NCBI RefSeq assembly: GCF_039545135.1
Contig: NZ_BAABRU010000011.1
Location: 124,001 to 188,000 of the forward strand
Source: Herpetosiphon gulosus
Lineage (GTDB): Bacteria > Chloroflexota > Chloroflexia > Chloroflexales > Herpetosiphonaceae
Direction of reading: 5' to 3'
DNA: 64,000 nucleotides
Made by a program: the position numbers and the translations under genes. Below the pieces are notes generated by a model, which saw nothing but the letters and a program-made list of their open reading frames with translations, searched no databases and was not told the origin of the DNA. The number at the start of each line of letters is the position of its first letter. The first letter of the stretch is position 1. Positions 44,534-53,203 of the stretch are shown here, one piece after another.

Positions 44534-45409
44534 ATGCGTCGTGTTTGGTGGGGTGTCGCTGGCTTAGCCCTGATTGGAATGATCACGGCTTTGATTTGGT
44601 GGCTCGCAAAACCGCTTGAAACAACCTTAGAACGTGCCCAACGCACTCGCATGATCCGCATTGGCTACGCCCCCGAAGCGCCTTTCTCCTATCGTGATCC
44701 AACTGGCAAGGTAGTTGGCGAAGAGGCGGCGGTAATTACGTGGGTTATGCAGCGCCTAGGAGTTTCTCAGCTTGAATGGGTGCAAACCGAATGGGCCGAT
44801 TTAATTCCTGGCTTACAGGCTGGACGTTTTGATTTGATTGCCAGCGGAATGTTTATTACCTGCGAGCGAGCCGAACTGCTAGCGTTTAGTCAACCAACCT
44901 TTGCCCTTAGCCCAGCCATGCTTGTTGCAAAAACCAACCCACTGCAAATTCGTAGTTTTGCTGATTTTCGGCGACCCGATCGGCGTTTGGCAGTAATGCG
45001 CGGTGCCCGTGAAGCCGAAATTGCCCAAGCCCTTGGGATTGTTCCAGAACAATTATTATTTGTGCCCGATGTGCAAACTGGACTAGCCGCAGTGCTAGCT
45101 GGCCGCGCTGATGCCTTAGCCTTGACCGATATCAGCATTGATTTGTTGGTGCAGCAAGCGCCAGATCAGGTTGAACGAGCCATCCCGTTTGTGCCACCAA
45201 TTATTGATGGAAATTTAAGTATTGGCTATGGAGCCTTTGCGATGCGTCATGAAGATGCACATTTGCGCATAGCAATTGATCAGCAGTTGATTGGATTTAT
45301 TGGCAGTGACGAACATTATGGCTTAATTGCGCCCTTTGGTTTCTCGCGCGAGCAATTGCCCAATCGTTCGACTGCTAGTTTGCTCCAAGGTTGTGAGAAT
45401 GACTCATGA
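44534..45409 (+). CDS. Membrane-tethered solute-binding protein (family 3)
   Basis: 291 residues; GGAGG before the ATG. A signal anchor (about 5-25) has no lipobox, so it may stay tethered. RTRMIRIGYAPEAPFSYRDPTGKVVGEEAAVITWVMQRLGV, then LIPGLQAGRFDLIASGMFITCERAELLAFSQPTFA is the SBP_bac_3 pattern for amino acids, ectoine and similar ligands. No permease or ATPase is nearby. The gene overlaps the next by four bases (ATGA), so it most likely feeds ligand information to the hybrid kinase. Confidence 0.87.
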   Translation: MRRVWWGVAGLALIGMITALIWWLAKPLETTLERAQRTRMIRIGYAPEAPFSYRDPTGKVVGEEAAVITWVMQRLGVSQLEWVQTEWADLIPGLQAGRFDLIASGMFITCERAELLAFSQPTFALSPAMLVAKTNPLQIRSFADFRRPDRRLAVMRGAREAEIAQALGIVPEQLLFVPDVQTGLAAVLAGRADALALTDISIDLLVQQAPDQVERAIPFVPPIIDGNLSIGYGAFAMRHEDAHLRIAIDQQLIGFIGSDEHYGLIAPFGFSREQLPNRSTASLLQGCENDS

Positions 45410-47547
45410 AGCGTTTTGCTTGGTTGCGGCGCAAAGAATTACGCCCATTAATCGCTTTGTTGAGCGTGGCGTTGGTTTCGATTGCCCTGTTGCAATGGAA
45501 TTATTACCAAATGCGCTCGATGATTCAATCGCAAATCACGGCATTTAATGGGATGACTCAAGCCCGTTTGAATATGAAACGTGGCTATTTGATTGTCGAA
45601 CAAGTGCTGAATGGCAACCAAACCCTGCTGCCCCAAGATGCGATTGCCTATCTTGATCGGGCGATTTTGGCGGTTGATGACTGGCAGCAAGGTAAAAATC
45701 CGGTTGTGGCGTTTGATCAATTGTTGCCGCCAACACCACCAATGCAGCAAGCGCTCACTGATTATCGCCAGCATTTAGTCAGCTTTCGGGCTTTATTGCT
45801 GCAACATCTCAATCGCCCGCAAGATCAAGCCCAAACCACGATTGATCGTCGAATTGCCTTCTCGGAGTTGGAATCCGAGGCTGAGCAGTTGGAGAATCGT
45901 TTATATCTTGATTTAGAACTATCGATCAAGCGGCAAGCCGAGCGCTATTCGTTGATGTTGGTTGGTTGGCTAATTTTCTTGGTGATTATTGCTGGAGTTG
46001 TCTATCGCTTGTTGGGCTTGCAGCGCTTGGCGGTGGCGCAATTGGCTGCCAGTGAAAAACAATTTCGGGCACAATATCGTGGCATTCCAATTCCAACTTA
46101 TACATGGCGCTGTGTAAACGATGATTTTATTCTTGAAGGTTTTAACGATGCGGCAATGCTGATTACCCAAGGGCAAATTACGAAACTTGTCAATCAATCA
46201 GCTCGAATTGTGTATCGTAGCGAGCCAGAGATTTTACGCCATTTTGAGCGTTGTCAACGTGAGAAAACGACAATTCATCAAGAAACCCGCTATGAATTTA
46301 AATTTATCAGTCAAGTTAAGGATTTATATGTAAGCTATGTGTTTATCGAGCCAGATTTAATTATGGTGCATACCGAAGATCGAACTGATCGCAATCAGTT
46401 GCAAATGCAATTAATTCGTGCGCAGAAAATGGAAAGTATCGGGCGTTTGGCTGGTGGGGTAGCCCACGATTTCAATAACTTGTTAACTGCAATTAGTGGC
46501 TATACCACCTTGGCGATTGATAGTGCTCAGCAAGGCTTTCCGGTGATTGAAGAATTAACCGAAATTCAGCATGCCACTGATCGGGCGGCATTGCTGACTA
46601 GTCAATTATTAACCTTTGCTCGTAAGCAGCAACTACAACCAAAAATTGTCAATATCAATGATTTAATTATGTCGATGGAGAAATTGATTAAACGCGTTTT
46701 ACCAGAATCAATTCAATGGCGAACTGTGCTTAATGCTGAGATTGATTTGATTTTGGCTGATATTGGCCAGATTGAGCAAGTATTATTGAATTTAGTGGTC
46801 AATGCACGTGATGCTATGCCCAATGGTGGAAATTTATTAGTTGAAACAAATAATATTTTAGTCGATGCAAATTATACGCGAACTCATGTTGATGTGCCAA
46901 TTGGTAATTATGTTTTATTTGCGGTGAGCGATACTGGCGTTGGTATGACCCAAGAAGTCCAAAGTCGAGCATTTGAGCCATTTTTTACCACTAAAAGCGA
47001 TCACGAAGGCACTGGTTTGGGCTTAGCGACCTGTTATGGCATTATCAAGCAACATGGCGGCCACATTGGTTTGTATAGTGAAGTTAATCATGGCACAACG
47101 ATTAAAATTTATTTGCCACGCTCAGAGCAAGCGCTGGTTGCTGAGGCTTCAATCCTCATTCAAACTTTACCACGTGGCACTGAAACGATTTTGGTGAGCG
47201 AGGATGAGCCGCAGGTGCGGGCGGTTTTGGTGCGGATGCTTCAAGGTTTGGGCTATAGCGTGCTCGAAGCAGCGCATGGCTCCGAGGCCTTAGCCTTGCT
47301 ACAATCCCAGGCCACTGGCACAATTCAGCTCTTAATTAGCGATATGGTTATGCCGCAAATGGGTGGTTTTGAGCTGAGCCAGCGGGTTGGCGAGCTTGAT
47401 CCCCAGCTTAAAATTTTGTTTATCTCAGGCTATTCCGAGCATAGCTTGGCCCAACATCAGCAATTAAATCAGCAGCCTTTGTTGCTAAGCAAGCCATTTT
47501 CATTAGCAACCTTGGCGCAAACAGTCCGCAAGGTGCTGGATGATTAG
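45406..47547 (+). CDS. Hybrid sensor histidine kinase with extracytoplasmic domain and PAS
   Basis: 713 residues. Two membrane helices (about 12-32 and 186-206) flank a helical extracytoplasmic domain. A PAS-like region (about 215-335) is followed by HisKA with His354 in GGVAHDFNNLLTAI, an HATPase with NLVVNARDAMPNGG, DTGVGM and GTGLGLATCYGIIKQHGG, and a receiver (about 590-710) with Asp646 in LLISDMVMPQ. The chain has no output domain; the receiver may act as phosphate sink or pass it on. Coupled to the binding protein, it is likely its sensor partner. Confidence 0.9.
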   Translation: MKRFAWLRRKELRPLIALLSVALVSIALLQWNYYQMRSMIQSQITAFNGMTQARLNMKRGYLIVEQVLNGNQTLLPQDAIAYLDRAILAVDDWQQGKNPVVAFDQLLPPTPPMQQALTDYRQHLVSFRALLLQHLNRPQDQAQTTIDRRIAFSELESEAEQLENRLYLDLELSIKRQAERYSLMLVGWLIFLVIIAGVVYRLLGLQRLAVAQLAASEKQFRAQYRGIPIPTYTWRCVNDDFILEGFNDAAMLITQGQITKLVNQSARIVYRSEPEILRHFERCQREKTTIHQETRYEFKFISQVKDLYVSYVFIEPDLIMVHTEDRTDRNQLQMQLIRAQKMESIGRLAGGVAHDFNNLLTAISGYTTLAIDSAQQGFPVIEELTEIQHATDRAALLTSQLLTFARKQQLQPKIVNINDLIMSMEKLIKRVLPESIQWRTVLNAEIDLILADIGQIEQVLLNLVVNARDAMPNGGNLLVETNNILVDANYTRTHVDVPIGNYVLFAVSDTGVGMTQEVQSRAFEPFFTTKSDHEGTGLGLATCYGIIKQHGGHIGLYSEVNHGTTIKIYLPRSEQALVAEASILIQTLPRGTETILVSEDEPQVRAVLVRMLQGLGYSVLEAAHGSEALALLQSQATGTIQLLISDMVMPQMGGFELSQRVGELDPQLKILFISGYSEHSLAQHQQLNQQPLLLSKPFSLATLAQTVRKVLDD

Positions 47548-48023
47548 ATCCATTCAATCTTATAAGGCTCAGGGTTCGTTTCAAGCCTATAAGGGTCATG
47601 ATTCATTGGATTTTTTATGATAAATAAGATAAAACAAGCATAACGATAGCCTAATTGCTCTTTATAGCGATTAAGTTTTATCTTATCTTTCTCTATAGAT
47701 TTACGATTAGGTTTTTGTAATGATTTAACTTCAATTGCAAGTAAATTCTCAGACATTCCACGATGATGAATGATAATATCAGGAATAATTCTTTTTTTCT
47801 CCTCTGAATCCGTAACAATTTCTTTAATATCAGTAATATTTCGATTATATTCTACATCAACATCCCACTTAGAAAATTTAATTTGTAGATATGTAGCAAA
47901 TTTATGCACAATTGTCCGTTCATGAAGTCCTTGGTTAAATAAATAAAGGTCTTCTTTAACTAAAAGACGTAATGCTGAATTTAAACGACGTTTTAACATA
48001 GTTACTGATAAATTATTTGACAT
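47544..48023 (-). CDS. PD-(D/E)XK-like nuclease-fold protein, likely acquired
   Basis: 159 residues from ATG 48023 with GGAGAGG upstream. IIPDIIIHHRGMSENLLAIEVKS gives Asp82, Glu98 and Lys100, the PD-(D/E)XK core; Glu35 lies in an early helix. The A+T content is clearly higher than that of its neighbours, and codons are A/T-ending. It is a lone gene with no partner methylase or toxin. Its stop interlocks with the kinase stop (47544-47547, TTAG). It may be a degraded or orphan restriction-like or repair protein; the active-site reading is by eye only. Confidence 0.65.
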   Translation of the reverse strand: MSNNLSVTMLKRRLNSALRLLVKEDLYLFNQGLHERTIVHKFATYLQIKFSKWDVDVEYNRNITDIKEIVTDSEEKKRIIPDIIIHHRGMSENLLAIEVKSLQKPNRKSIEKDKIKLNRYKEQLGYRYACFILFIIKNPMNHDPYRLETNPEPYKIEWI

Positions 48024-48324
48024 AAGTATAGACCTCTCCAAGAATTTGATATTTGCAATGATACCAAGTTTAACTCCACAAATTGCACTTTAGGGGGTGC
48101 AGGGGGATGAAAACACCCTGCGTTCCCCGCCTTGAGGCGGGGCGGAGGGGTGGTGATCACAAATGATGTTTAACAACCTAGCCTTTGTATACCGGGGCTG
48201 AGGAGTCGTCTACTTACAAACCTCCTGAAGCACCCACAAAGACTACATAAAATAGAATCAGAATTGGCAACTAGCCGAGCACAAGGTATGCTTAACCCGA
48301 AGCAATTTTAGTGGTGGTTGCCCA
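48024..48324. other. Intergenic region with GC-rich palindrome
   Basis: A 301-base gap. CCCCGCCT-TG-AGGCGGGG (48125-48142) is a perfect hairpin, preceded by a smaller GCAGGG/CCCTGC pairing near 48090-48120. No promoter stands out. It may be a different dispersed repeat from the MITE-like family. Confidence 0.45.
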
Positions 48325-48957
48325 ATGAAAAAATACGAACTAGTGCTGTTTGATTTTGATGGAACCTTGGCTGATTCAATTCCTTGGTTGGTCAAGGCGA
48401 TCAATGGTGTGGCCGAGAAATATAAGTTTCGCCAACTTACGCCCAAGGAATTTACCGAGTTGCGCGGCCAAAACCCCCGCGAGGTGATGAAATATATGCA
48501 GGTGGCTTGGTGGAAAGTGCCATTAATTGCCCGCCATATGCGCCAACTGGCCGCCCAGAATATTCGTAATATTCAGCTTTTCGATGGCATGGAATTGATT
48601 TTGGCTCAATTGGATGCTGCCGATGTGCGGTTGGGCGTGGTCAGCAGCAACAGCGAAGAGAATGTGCGCCATGTGTTGGGCGATGCCTTGGCCAATGTGG
48701 TTGAGTTTTATGAATGTAGCGTGCCGATTTTGCGCAAACGTGCCCGCTTCGAACGGATTGTGCGCAAAGCTAACCTTGAGCGCGAAAAAATTCTGTGTGT
48801 TGGCGATGAAATTCGCGATGCCGAGGCGGCCAAGCAAGCTCAGTTGGCTTTTGGTGCAGTGGGCTGGGGCATGAGCCGCATTCAAGATTTTGCACCGTAT
48901 GCTCCACGCGAAGTTTTTTTTCAGGTTTCCGATATTGCCACCCGTCTGATTGATTGA
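48325..48957 (+). CDS. HAD-superfamily phosphatase (phosphoglycolate phosphatase-like)
   Basis: 210 residues; GTGGTGG before the ATG. Catalytic Asp10 and Asp12 in LFDFDGTLADS, Ser/Thr motif VVSSNS near residue 110, Lys in RIVRKANLEREKILCVGDEIRDAEAAKQA with the terminal Asp pair. Helical cap of the Gph/PGP type. It dephosphorylates a small metabolite; the natural substrate is unknown. Confidence 0.85.
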   Translation: MKKYELVLFDFDGTLADSIPWLVKAINGVAEKYKFRQLTPKEFTELRGQNPREVMKYMQVAWWKVPLIARHMRQLAAQNIRNIQLFDGMELILAQLDAADVRLGVVSSNSEENVRHVLGDALANVVEFYECSVPILRKRARFERIVRKANLEREKILCVGDEIRDAEAAKQAQLAFGAVGWGMSRIQDFAPYAPREVFFQVSDIATRLID

Positions 48958-48997
48958 ATTGCTGATCGATCAACCAGATTTTTAGTTTTTTTGGGAG

Positions 48998-49024
48998 TAC
49001 AATACATGTGGTTCAGTACTGAAC
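48998..49024 (+). promoter_or_regulatory. Promoter -10 with palindromic operator, aldo/keto reductase gene
   Basis: -10 TACAAT (48998-49003) and, at the start point, the perfect palindrome GTTCAGTACTGAAC (49011-49024), followed by a further GAACGGTATTG half-site. It resembles TetR- or MarR-type operators. No such regulator gene is adjacent. Confidence 0.5.
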
Positions 49025-49055
49025 GGTATTGATTATGTGTTTTGGAGGAAGCTCA

Positions 49056-49907
49056 ATGAGCCTCGGTTCTCTCACATTTCGGCTTGGTGGCGATCTCGAA
49101 ATTCGGCGGTTGGGCTTTGGTGCGATGCGCATCACTGGCGATGGCATTTGGGGCGAGCCAAGCGACCGCGAACAAGCTAAGGCGGTATTACGCCGCGCTG
49201 CCGAACTCGGCGTGAATTTTATTGATACTGCTGATTCGTATGGCCCCGATGTCAGCGAATGCTTGATCGGCGAGGCATTGCACCCCTATTCAGACGATAT
49301 GGTGATTGCAACCAAAGGCGGCTTGCTGCGTGGCGGCCCAAATATTTGGTATTCCAATGGGCGGCCTGAGCATTTGCGCATTTCGCTGGAAAAAAGCTTG
49401 CGCCAATTAAAACTCGAACGCATCGACCTTTATCAATTGCATCGAATTGATGCGCAAGTGCCTTTGGAAGAGTCATTGGGCACGCTGAGCGATTTACGCA
49501 ACGAAGGCAAAATTCGCCATATCGGCTTGAGCGAAGTCAATAACGAACAATTGGCTCAAGCGCAAAAAGTTGTGCCGATTGTTTCAGTGCAAAATCGCTA
49601 TAGCATTGGCGACCACGAATGGGAAAGCATGGTCGATGCCTGCGAAGCCCAAAATATCGCCTTTATTCCGTGGTTTCCATTGGCGGCTGGCAAATTAACT
49701 GCGCCTGGCGGCACACTTGATCAAATTGCCAAAAAGTACGAAGCCAGCGTAGGCCAAATTGCCTTGGCATGGTTGCTCAAACGCTCACCAGTGATTTTGC
49801 CAATTCCTGGTACATCCAAAGTTAAGCATCTCGAAGAAAATATGGGTGCTGAAAAAATCGCCCTGAGCGACGAGGATTTCCAAACCCTGCGCGAGTTGCA
49901 AGCCTAA
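49056..49907 (+). CDS. Aldo/keto reductase
   Basis: 283 residues from ATG 49056 with TTGGAGGAA upstream. Catalytic tetrad Asp57, Tyr62 (ADSYGP), Lys87 (ATKGG) and His129 (YQLHRID); the C-terminal half carries the NADPH-binding LPIPGTSKVKHLEENMGA. Reduces carbonyl compounds. A palindromic operator upstream suggests inducible expression, perhaps by an electrophile. Substrate unknown. Confidence 0.9.
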   Translation: MSLGSLTFRLGGDLEIRRLGFGAMRITGDGIWGEPSDREQAKAVLRRAAELGVNFIDTADSYGPDVSECLIGEALHPYSDDMVIATKGGLLRGGPNIWYSNGRPEHLRISLEKSLRQLKLERIDLYQLHRIDAQVPLEESLGTLSDLRNEGKIRHIGLSEVNNEQLAQAQKVVPIVSVQNRYSIGDHEWESMVDACEAQNIAFIPWFPLAAGKLTAPGGTLDQIAKKYEASVGQIALAWLLKRSPVILPIPGTSKVKHLEENMGAEKIALSDEDFQTLRELQA

Positions 49908-50089
49908 AGTAGCGATCAGGGGTCAGGATTCAGGGGTCAGGGACGTTATAGAACAAAGAACATAGAGCATAGAACAGAATACTCATAGCAATCTGTGTCA
50001 ATCTGTGGCTAGAAAATCGCCTTTGTGCTCTTTATAGATCAAACCTAGACCCTGATCCCTGACCCCTGATCCCTCGTTAAAAACAAAAA
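49908..50089. repeat. Mosaic intergenic repeat island 3
   Basis: Modules: GATCAGGGGTCAGGATTCAG-type (49914-49943), AGAACAAAGAACATAGAGC-type (49950-49977), CAATCTGTGTCAATCTGTGG-type (49989-50011), and a complementary CCTGATCCCTGACCCC-type (50048-50075). The first and last copies are inverted relative to each other. Confidence 0.7.
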
Positions 50090-50106
50090 GGGTAGCGAGG
50101 CTACCC
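50079..50106 (-). terminator. Orphan minus-strand terminator
   Basis: On the minus strand GGGTAGC-CTC-GCTACCC (50090-50106), then TTTTTGTTTTT. No minus-strand gene ends here, so it may end an unannotated short RNA from 50110-50230, or just be a repeat-born hairpin. Confidence 0.45.
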
Positions 50107-50207
50107 CAATCAACCACCACATATCACTTCCACACACTAAAATTCACACGTCGCACCCCTCGCTGAATATTGTAGCAACTTCCTACGCAACTGCCTAGCA
50201 CCCAAGT

Positions 50208-50226
50208 GTAACAATCTGGTAACAAT
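50208..50226 (+). promoter_or_regulatory. 11-base-spaced direct repeats upstream of the response regulator gene
   Basis: GTAACAAT (50208-50215) and GTAACAAT (50219-50226), 11 bases apart, as in PhoB/PhoP-type boxes. Candidate self-control site for the OmpR-type regulator that follows. Confidence 0.45.
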
Positions 50227-50308
50227 TGGCTGATAAATGCCTGATGTTGCTCTGATAGGTATTTTTTTGGCTAAAATAGCGCTATGCAACAGTTTGGAGG
50301 TTTGGGCT

Positions 50309-50998
50309 ATGAGTCGCATCCTGATTGTCGATGATGATCCAGCGATTTTGAGTGGGGTCAGCACCCTGTTGGAGCAAGCAGGCTACGAGATTGTGCAGGC
50401 TGCTAGTTTGGCACAGGCGCGTGCTCAATTGCAAGCATTTAATCCTCCAAGCTTGGTGATTCTCGATTTGATGCTGCCTGATGGTGATGGCTTTGAGTTG
50501 TGTCGCCAAATTCGCCAAGGTGCTCAATATCTGCCCATCTTGATGCTTTCAGCCCGCGATGAATTACACGATCGGGTTGAAGGCTTGACGGTTGGCGCTG
50601 ATGATTATTTAACCAAGCCTTTTGCGCCTGCCGAATTAGTGGCTCGCGTGCGGGCGATTTTGCGCTTGGCCCAACATCAACGTGAGACAATTGGCTCGTT
50701 GGAATGCGGTAAATTGCGCTTCGATTGCGAGTTGCAACGCGCTTGGTGGGATGAACAATTACTCGAATTAACGCCCAAAGAAAGCGGCGTGTTATTCCAG
50801 TTGATGCGTCAACCGAGCCATGTTTGGGGGCGTTTGGCCTTGCTCCAAACTGTTTGGGGTACAAATTTCTTGGGCGATTCGCGGATTGTTGATGTGTGTG
50901 TGCAACGCTTACGTGCTAAAATCAACCAACTTGATGCCCATGCCGACCCGATTCAGACGGTGCGAGGCTTTGGCTATCGGTTAAAGTGTGAGCCATGA
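50309..50998 (+). CDS. OmpR-family response regulator
   Basis: 229 residues from ATG 50309, GGAGG upstream. Receiver domain (1-120) with acidic pocket in LIVDDD, Asp53 in VILDLMLPDGDG, and Lys in DDYLTKPFAPAE. The C-terminal winged helix (about 135-229) is of the Trans_reg_C type: LTPKESGVLFQLMRQPSHVWGRLALLQTVWG...VDVCVQRLRAKINQLDAHADPIQTVRGFGYRL. It is activated by the adjoining kinase, coupled by ATGA. The 11-base repeats upstream fit an OmpR-type site. Confidence 0.93.
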   Translation: MSRILIVDDDPAILSGVSTLLEQAGYEIVQAASLAQARAQLQAFNPPSLVILDLMLPDGDGFELCRQIRQGAQYLPILMLSARDELHDRVEGLTVGADDYLTKPFAPAELVARVRAILRLAQHQRETIGSLECGKLRFDCELQRAWWDEQLLELTPKESGVLFQLMRQPSHVWGRLALLQTVWGTNFLGDSRIVDVCVQRLRAKINQLDAHADPIQTVRGFGYRLKCEP

Positions 50999-51807
50999 TT
51001 GTTCTGCCGCTCAAAGGATTAATCTTTGGAATCTTGCTGCTGCTGTGGCTGGTTGCTAGCCTTAGTTGGTGGCTTGGTCAGCGTGGCAAACGCCCAATTA
51101 TCCAACATAGTGCCGACCCATTGTTGCGCCAACAAATTACCCAACATCGGGCCTTTATTGGCACACTTTCGCATGAGTTGCGTACACCATTAACCGCACT
51201 CTTGGCCCATACCGCAATTGTGCGCAATCAACAAAGTGAGCCAGCCGTTCGCGAGCATTCATTGCTTACTTTGGAGCGCGAAGCCCAACGTATGGCTCGC
51301 TTGGTGCGCGATTTGTTGGAATTGCATCGTTTAGAATTAAGCGACGAATTGCCTTTGGTTCCGGTGAATGTGGCACTTTTGGCTGAAGAAGCGATTGCTA
51401 GCATCTGGGTGATGGCTGACGAAGCCCAGATTGAGTTGCAATTCGAGGCTGACCCAACCCATCAGCGAGTTTTAGCCCACCCTGATCGCTTAAAACAAGT
51501 CTGGTTGAATGTATTGATGAATTGTTTGCGCTATTGTCGTGCAGGCGATGTAGTGGTCGTGCGGGTGCTGGCGAGCGAGCAGGGTTTACGCTGTAGCATT
51601 GAAGATAGTGGGCCTGGGATTGCTGCTGCTGATTTGCCACATGTGACCGAGCCGCTCTATCGCGGGGTCTTAGATAACGAAGGCAGTGGCTTGGGCTTGA
51701 GCTTAGTCCAACAGATTTTAGCGCGGCATCATAGCAACTTGCAGATTGAAAGTAGCACCAGCCCGCCAACTGGCACGCATATATGGTGGATCTTGCCCTA
51801 TGACTAA
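50995..51807 (+). CDS. Membrane-bound sensor histidine kinase
   Basis: 270 residues. A single membrane segment (about 5-25) and almost no extracytoplasmic part. HisKA with His60 in GTLSHELRTPLTALLAH, N-box NVLMNCLRYC, G1 EDSGPGIAAADLP and G2 GSGLGLSLVQQILARHH. It overlaps the regulator by four bases and the next gene by eight. With so little outside, it may sense through a partner, for example the coupled hydrolase-like protein. Confidence 0.9.
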   Translation: MIVLPLKGLIFGILLLLWLVASLSWWLGQRGKRPIIQHSADPLLRQQITQHRAFIGTLSHELRTPLTALLAHTAIVRNQQSEPAVREHSLLTLEREAQRMARLVRDLLELHRLELSDELPLVPVNVALLAEEAIASIWVMADEAQIELQFEADPTHQRVLAHPDRLKQVWLNVLMNCLRYCRAGDVVVVRVLASEQGLRCSIEDSGPGIAAADLPHVTEPLYRGVLDNEGSGLGLSLVQQILARHHSNLQIESSTSPPTGTHIWWILPYD

Positions 51808-53203
51808 ATTGCGTTGGCTTAGCCTACTCATTCTTGGTTCGATCATCTACTGGCTTTTGCCAATCGACGGCAATTTAGTGCTTCAGACCAACCAACAAGC
51901 TGGTTGGCCGCAAATTTGGTTTGAACGCGATGCCCAAAATCAACAATGGATTTATGTACGCGATAATCAGCCATGGGTTTATGTGGCCTTGACGCTTGAT
52001 GGCACGAGTTTGCAGCGTGATCAGCAATTTACTGCTGGTAGTGAGCCATGGACATGGCGCTGGAGTACCACCAGCAATAATTTAACCCAAGCCGATATTC
52101 GCTTTTATCACGATTGTGATCGTGGTTGCCAAGAACGTGGCAGTCTTATGCTTGGACAGCCTGATCCAACCCCGACTCCACGCCAAAGTAGCCTGTTGGG
52201 CGCAGTCTTTGCCAACCCCGAGCGCGATTGGCATGGTCGGGCGGCGTGGTCGGTGGATTTGGTGTATGCTTTGCGAGCCGATGAGAGCCAATGGAGTGTT
52301 GATGCCCTGGCTTCACGGGTGGCGGCGGCGCATAAAGCCGGTTTGCGGGTGATTATTCGCGTTGCTTATGATCAAGGTCAAAGTTTGCCACCTAATAATG
52401 ATGAAACTGCCTTAGCGATCTTTTTGCGGTTTTGCCAGCGCTTGGCCCACGATCAACGCTTGCAGGAGGTTTATGGCTATAGTATTGGCAATGGCTACAA
52501 TAGCCTGGGTGAAAATAGCCTGAGCCAAGCACCGCTAACTCCTGCGTGGGTAGCACGGATCTTAGTTGGTTATGGGGTTGCAACCGAGCGTCACGATAAT
52601 GTGATTGAAACCATGCGCGGCTTGAATCCCCAATTGAAGCTGTTGGTTGGGCCAGTGCGGCCTTGGAGCAATGAGGCTGATGGTGCTTGGGCCGACCCGT
52701 TGAATCAGCCATGGCTCAATTATTTCAATAGTTTGTTGGTCTTGCTTGATCAAACGATTCGCAGCAAGCATCAACAGCAAATTAATGTCGCCCCCGATGG
52801 CTTTGCGCTAAGTACGGCTGGTTGGCCTGAGCGCAGCGCTGACCCAGCCCAAGAGCCATTGAACGATCTCTATTTGGCGCAATCCGGCAAGGCGCAACGT
52901 GGTTTTCGAGTTTATCGTGATTGGCTGACGATTATCAATCGCTATCCTAGCACCGCTAATCGTCCGGTTTATATCACCGCCACCAATACATTTCATCCAG
53001 AGCAAGAACGCACGCCATTGGAAAATTATCCCAAAGGTTGGCTCAGTAATGCCTTGGCTGAAGTGAGTAGCAACCCACAAGTGCAGGCCTTATGTTGGTT
53101 TGTTGATCAGCCGTTTGGTCAACAATGGTATGAATGGAGCCTGAGCGAGCCTCAAGGCAAATTGCATGAAGCCGCTCAGGAGTTTGATCAATTGTTACGC
53201 TAG
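51800..53203 (+). CDS. Membrane-anchored glycoside-hydrolase-like surface protein
   Basis: 467 residues from ATG 51800, overlapping the kinase stop. Signal anchor (about 5-25). An Ig-like N-terminal portion (about 30-125) is followed by a barrel-like region (about 150-460): LASRVAAAHKAGLRVIIRVAYDQGQS, ARILVGYGVATERHDNVIETMRGLNPQLKLLVGPVRPWSNE, and PNDETALAIFLRFCQRLA. It resembles TIM-barrel hydrolases, but I cannot point to a catalytic Glu pair with confidence. A role as a sensory partner or a cell-wall enzyme are both possible. The stop interlocks with the OsmC gene stop. Confidence 0.6.
   Translation: MTKLRWLSLLILGSIIYWLLPIDGNLVLQTNQQAGWPQIWFERDAQNQQWIYVRDNQPWVYVALTLDGTSLQRDQQFTAGSEPWTWRWSTTSNNLTQADIRFYHDCDRGCQERGSLMLGQPDPTPTPRQSSLLGAVFANPERDWHGRAAWSVDLVYALRADESQWSVDALASRVAAAHKAGLRVIIRVAYDQGQSLPPNNDETALAIFLRFCQRLAHDQRLQEVYGYSIGNGYNSLGENSLSQAPLTPAWVARILVGYGVATERHDNVIETMRGLNPQLKLLVGPVRPWSNEADGAWADPLNQPWLNYFNSLLVLLDQTIRSKHQQQINVAPDGFALSTAGWPERSADPAQEPLNDLYLAQSGKAQRGFRVYRDWLTIINRYPSTANRPVYITATNTFHPEQERTPLENYPKGWLSNALAEVSSNPQVQALCWFVDQPFGQQWYEWSLSEPQGKLHEAAQEFDQLLR

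Noticed and set aside
47544-48023. Toxin of a toxin-antitoxin pair
   Set aside because: No partner gene on either side, and the visible motif is of the restriction-nuclease fold.
50137-50364. Minus-strand reading frame of 75 codons over the regulator promoter
   Set aside because: No ribosome site, no recognisable protein features, and it covers the likely control region of the regulator gene.
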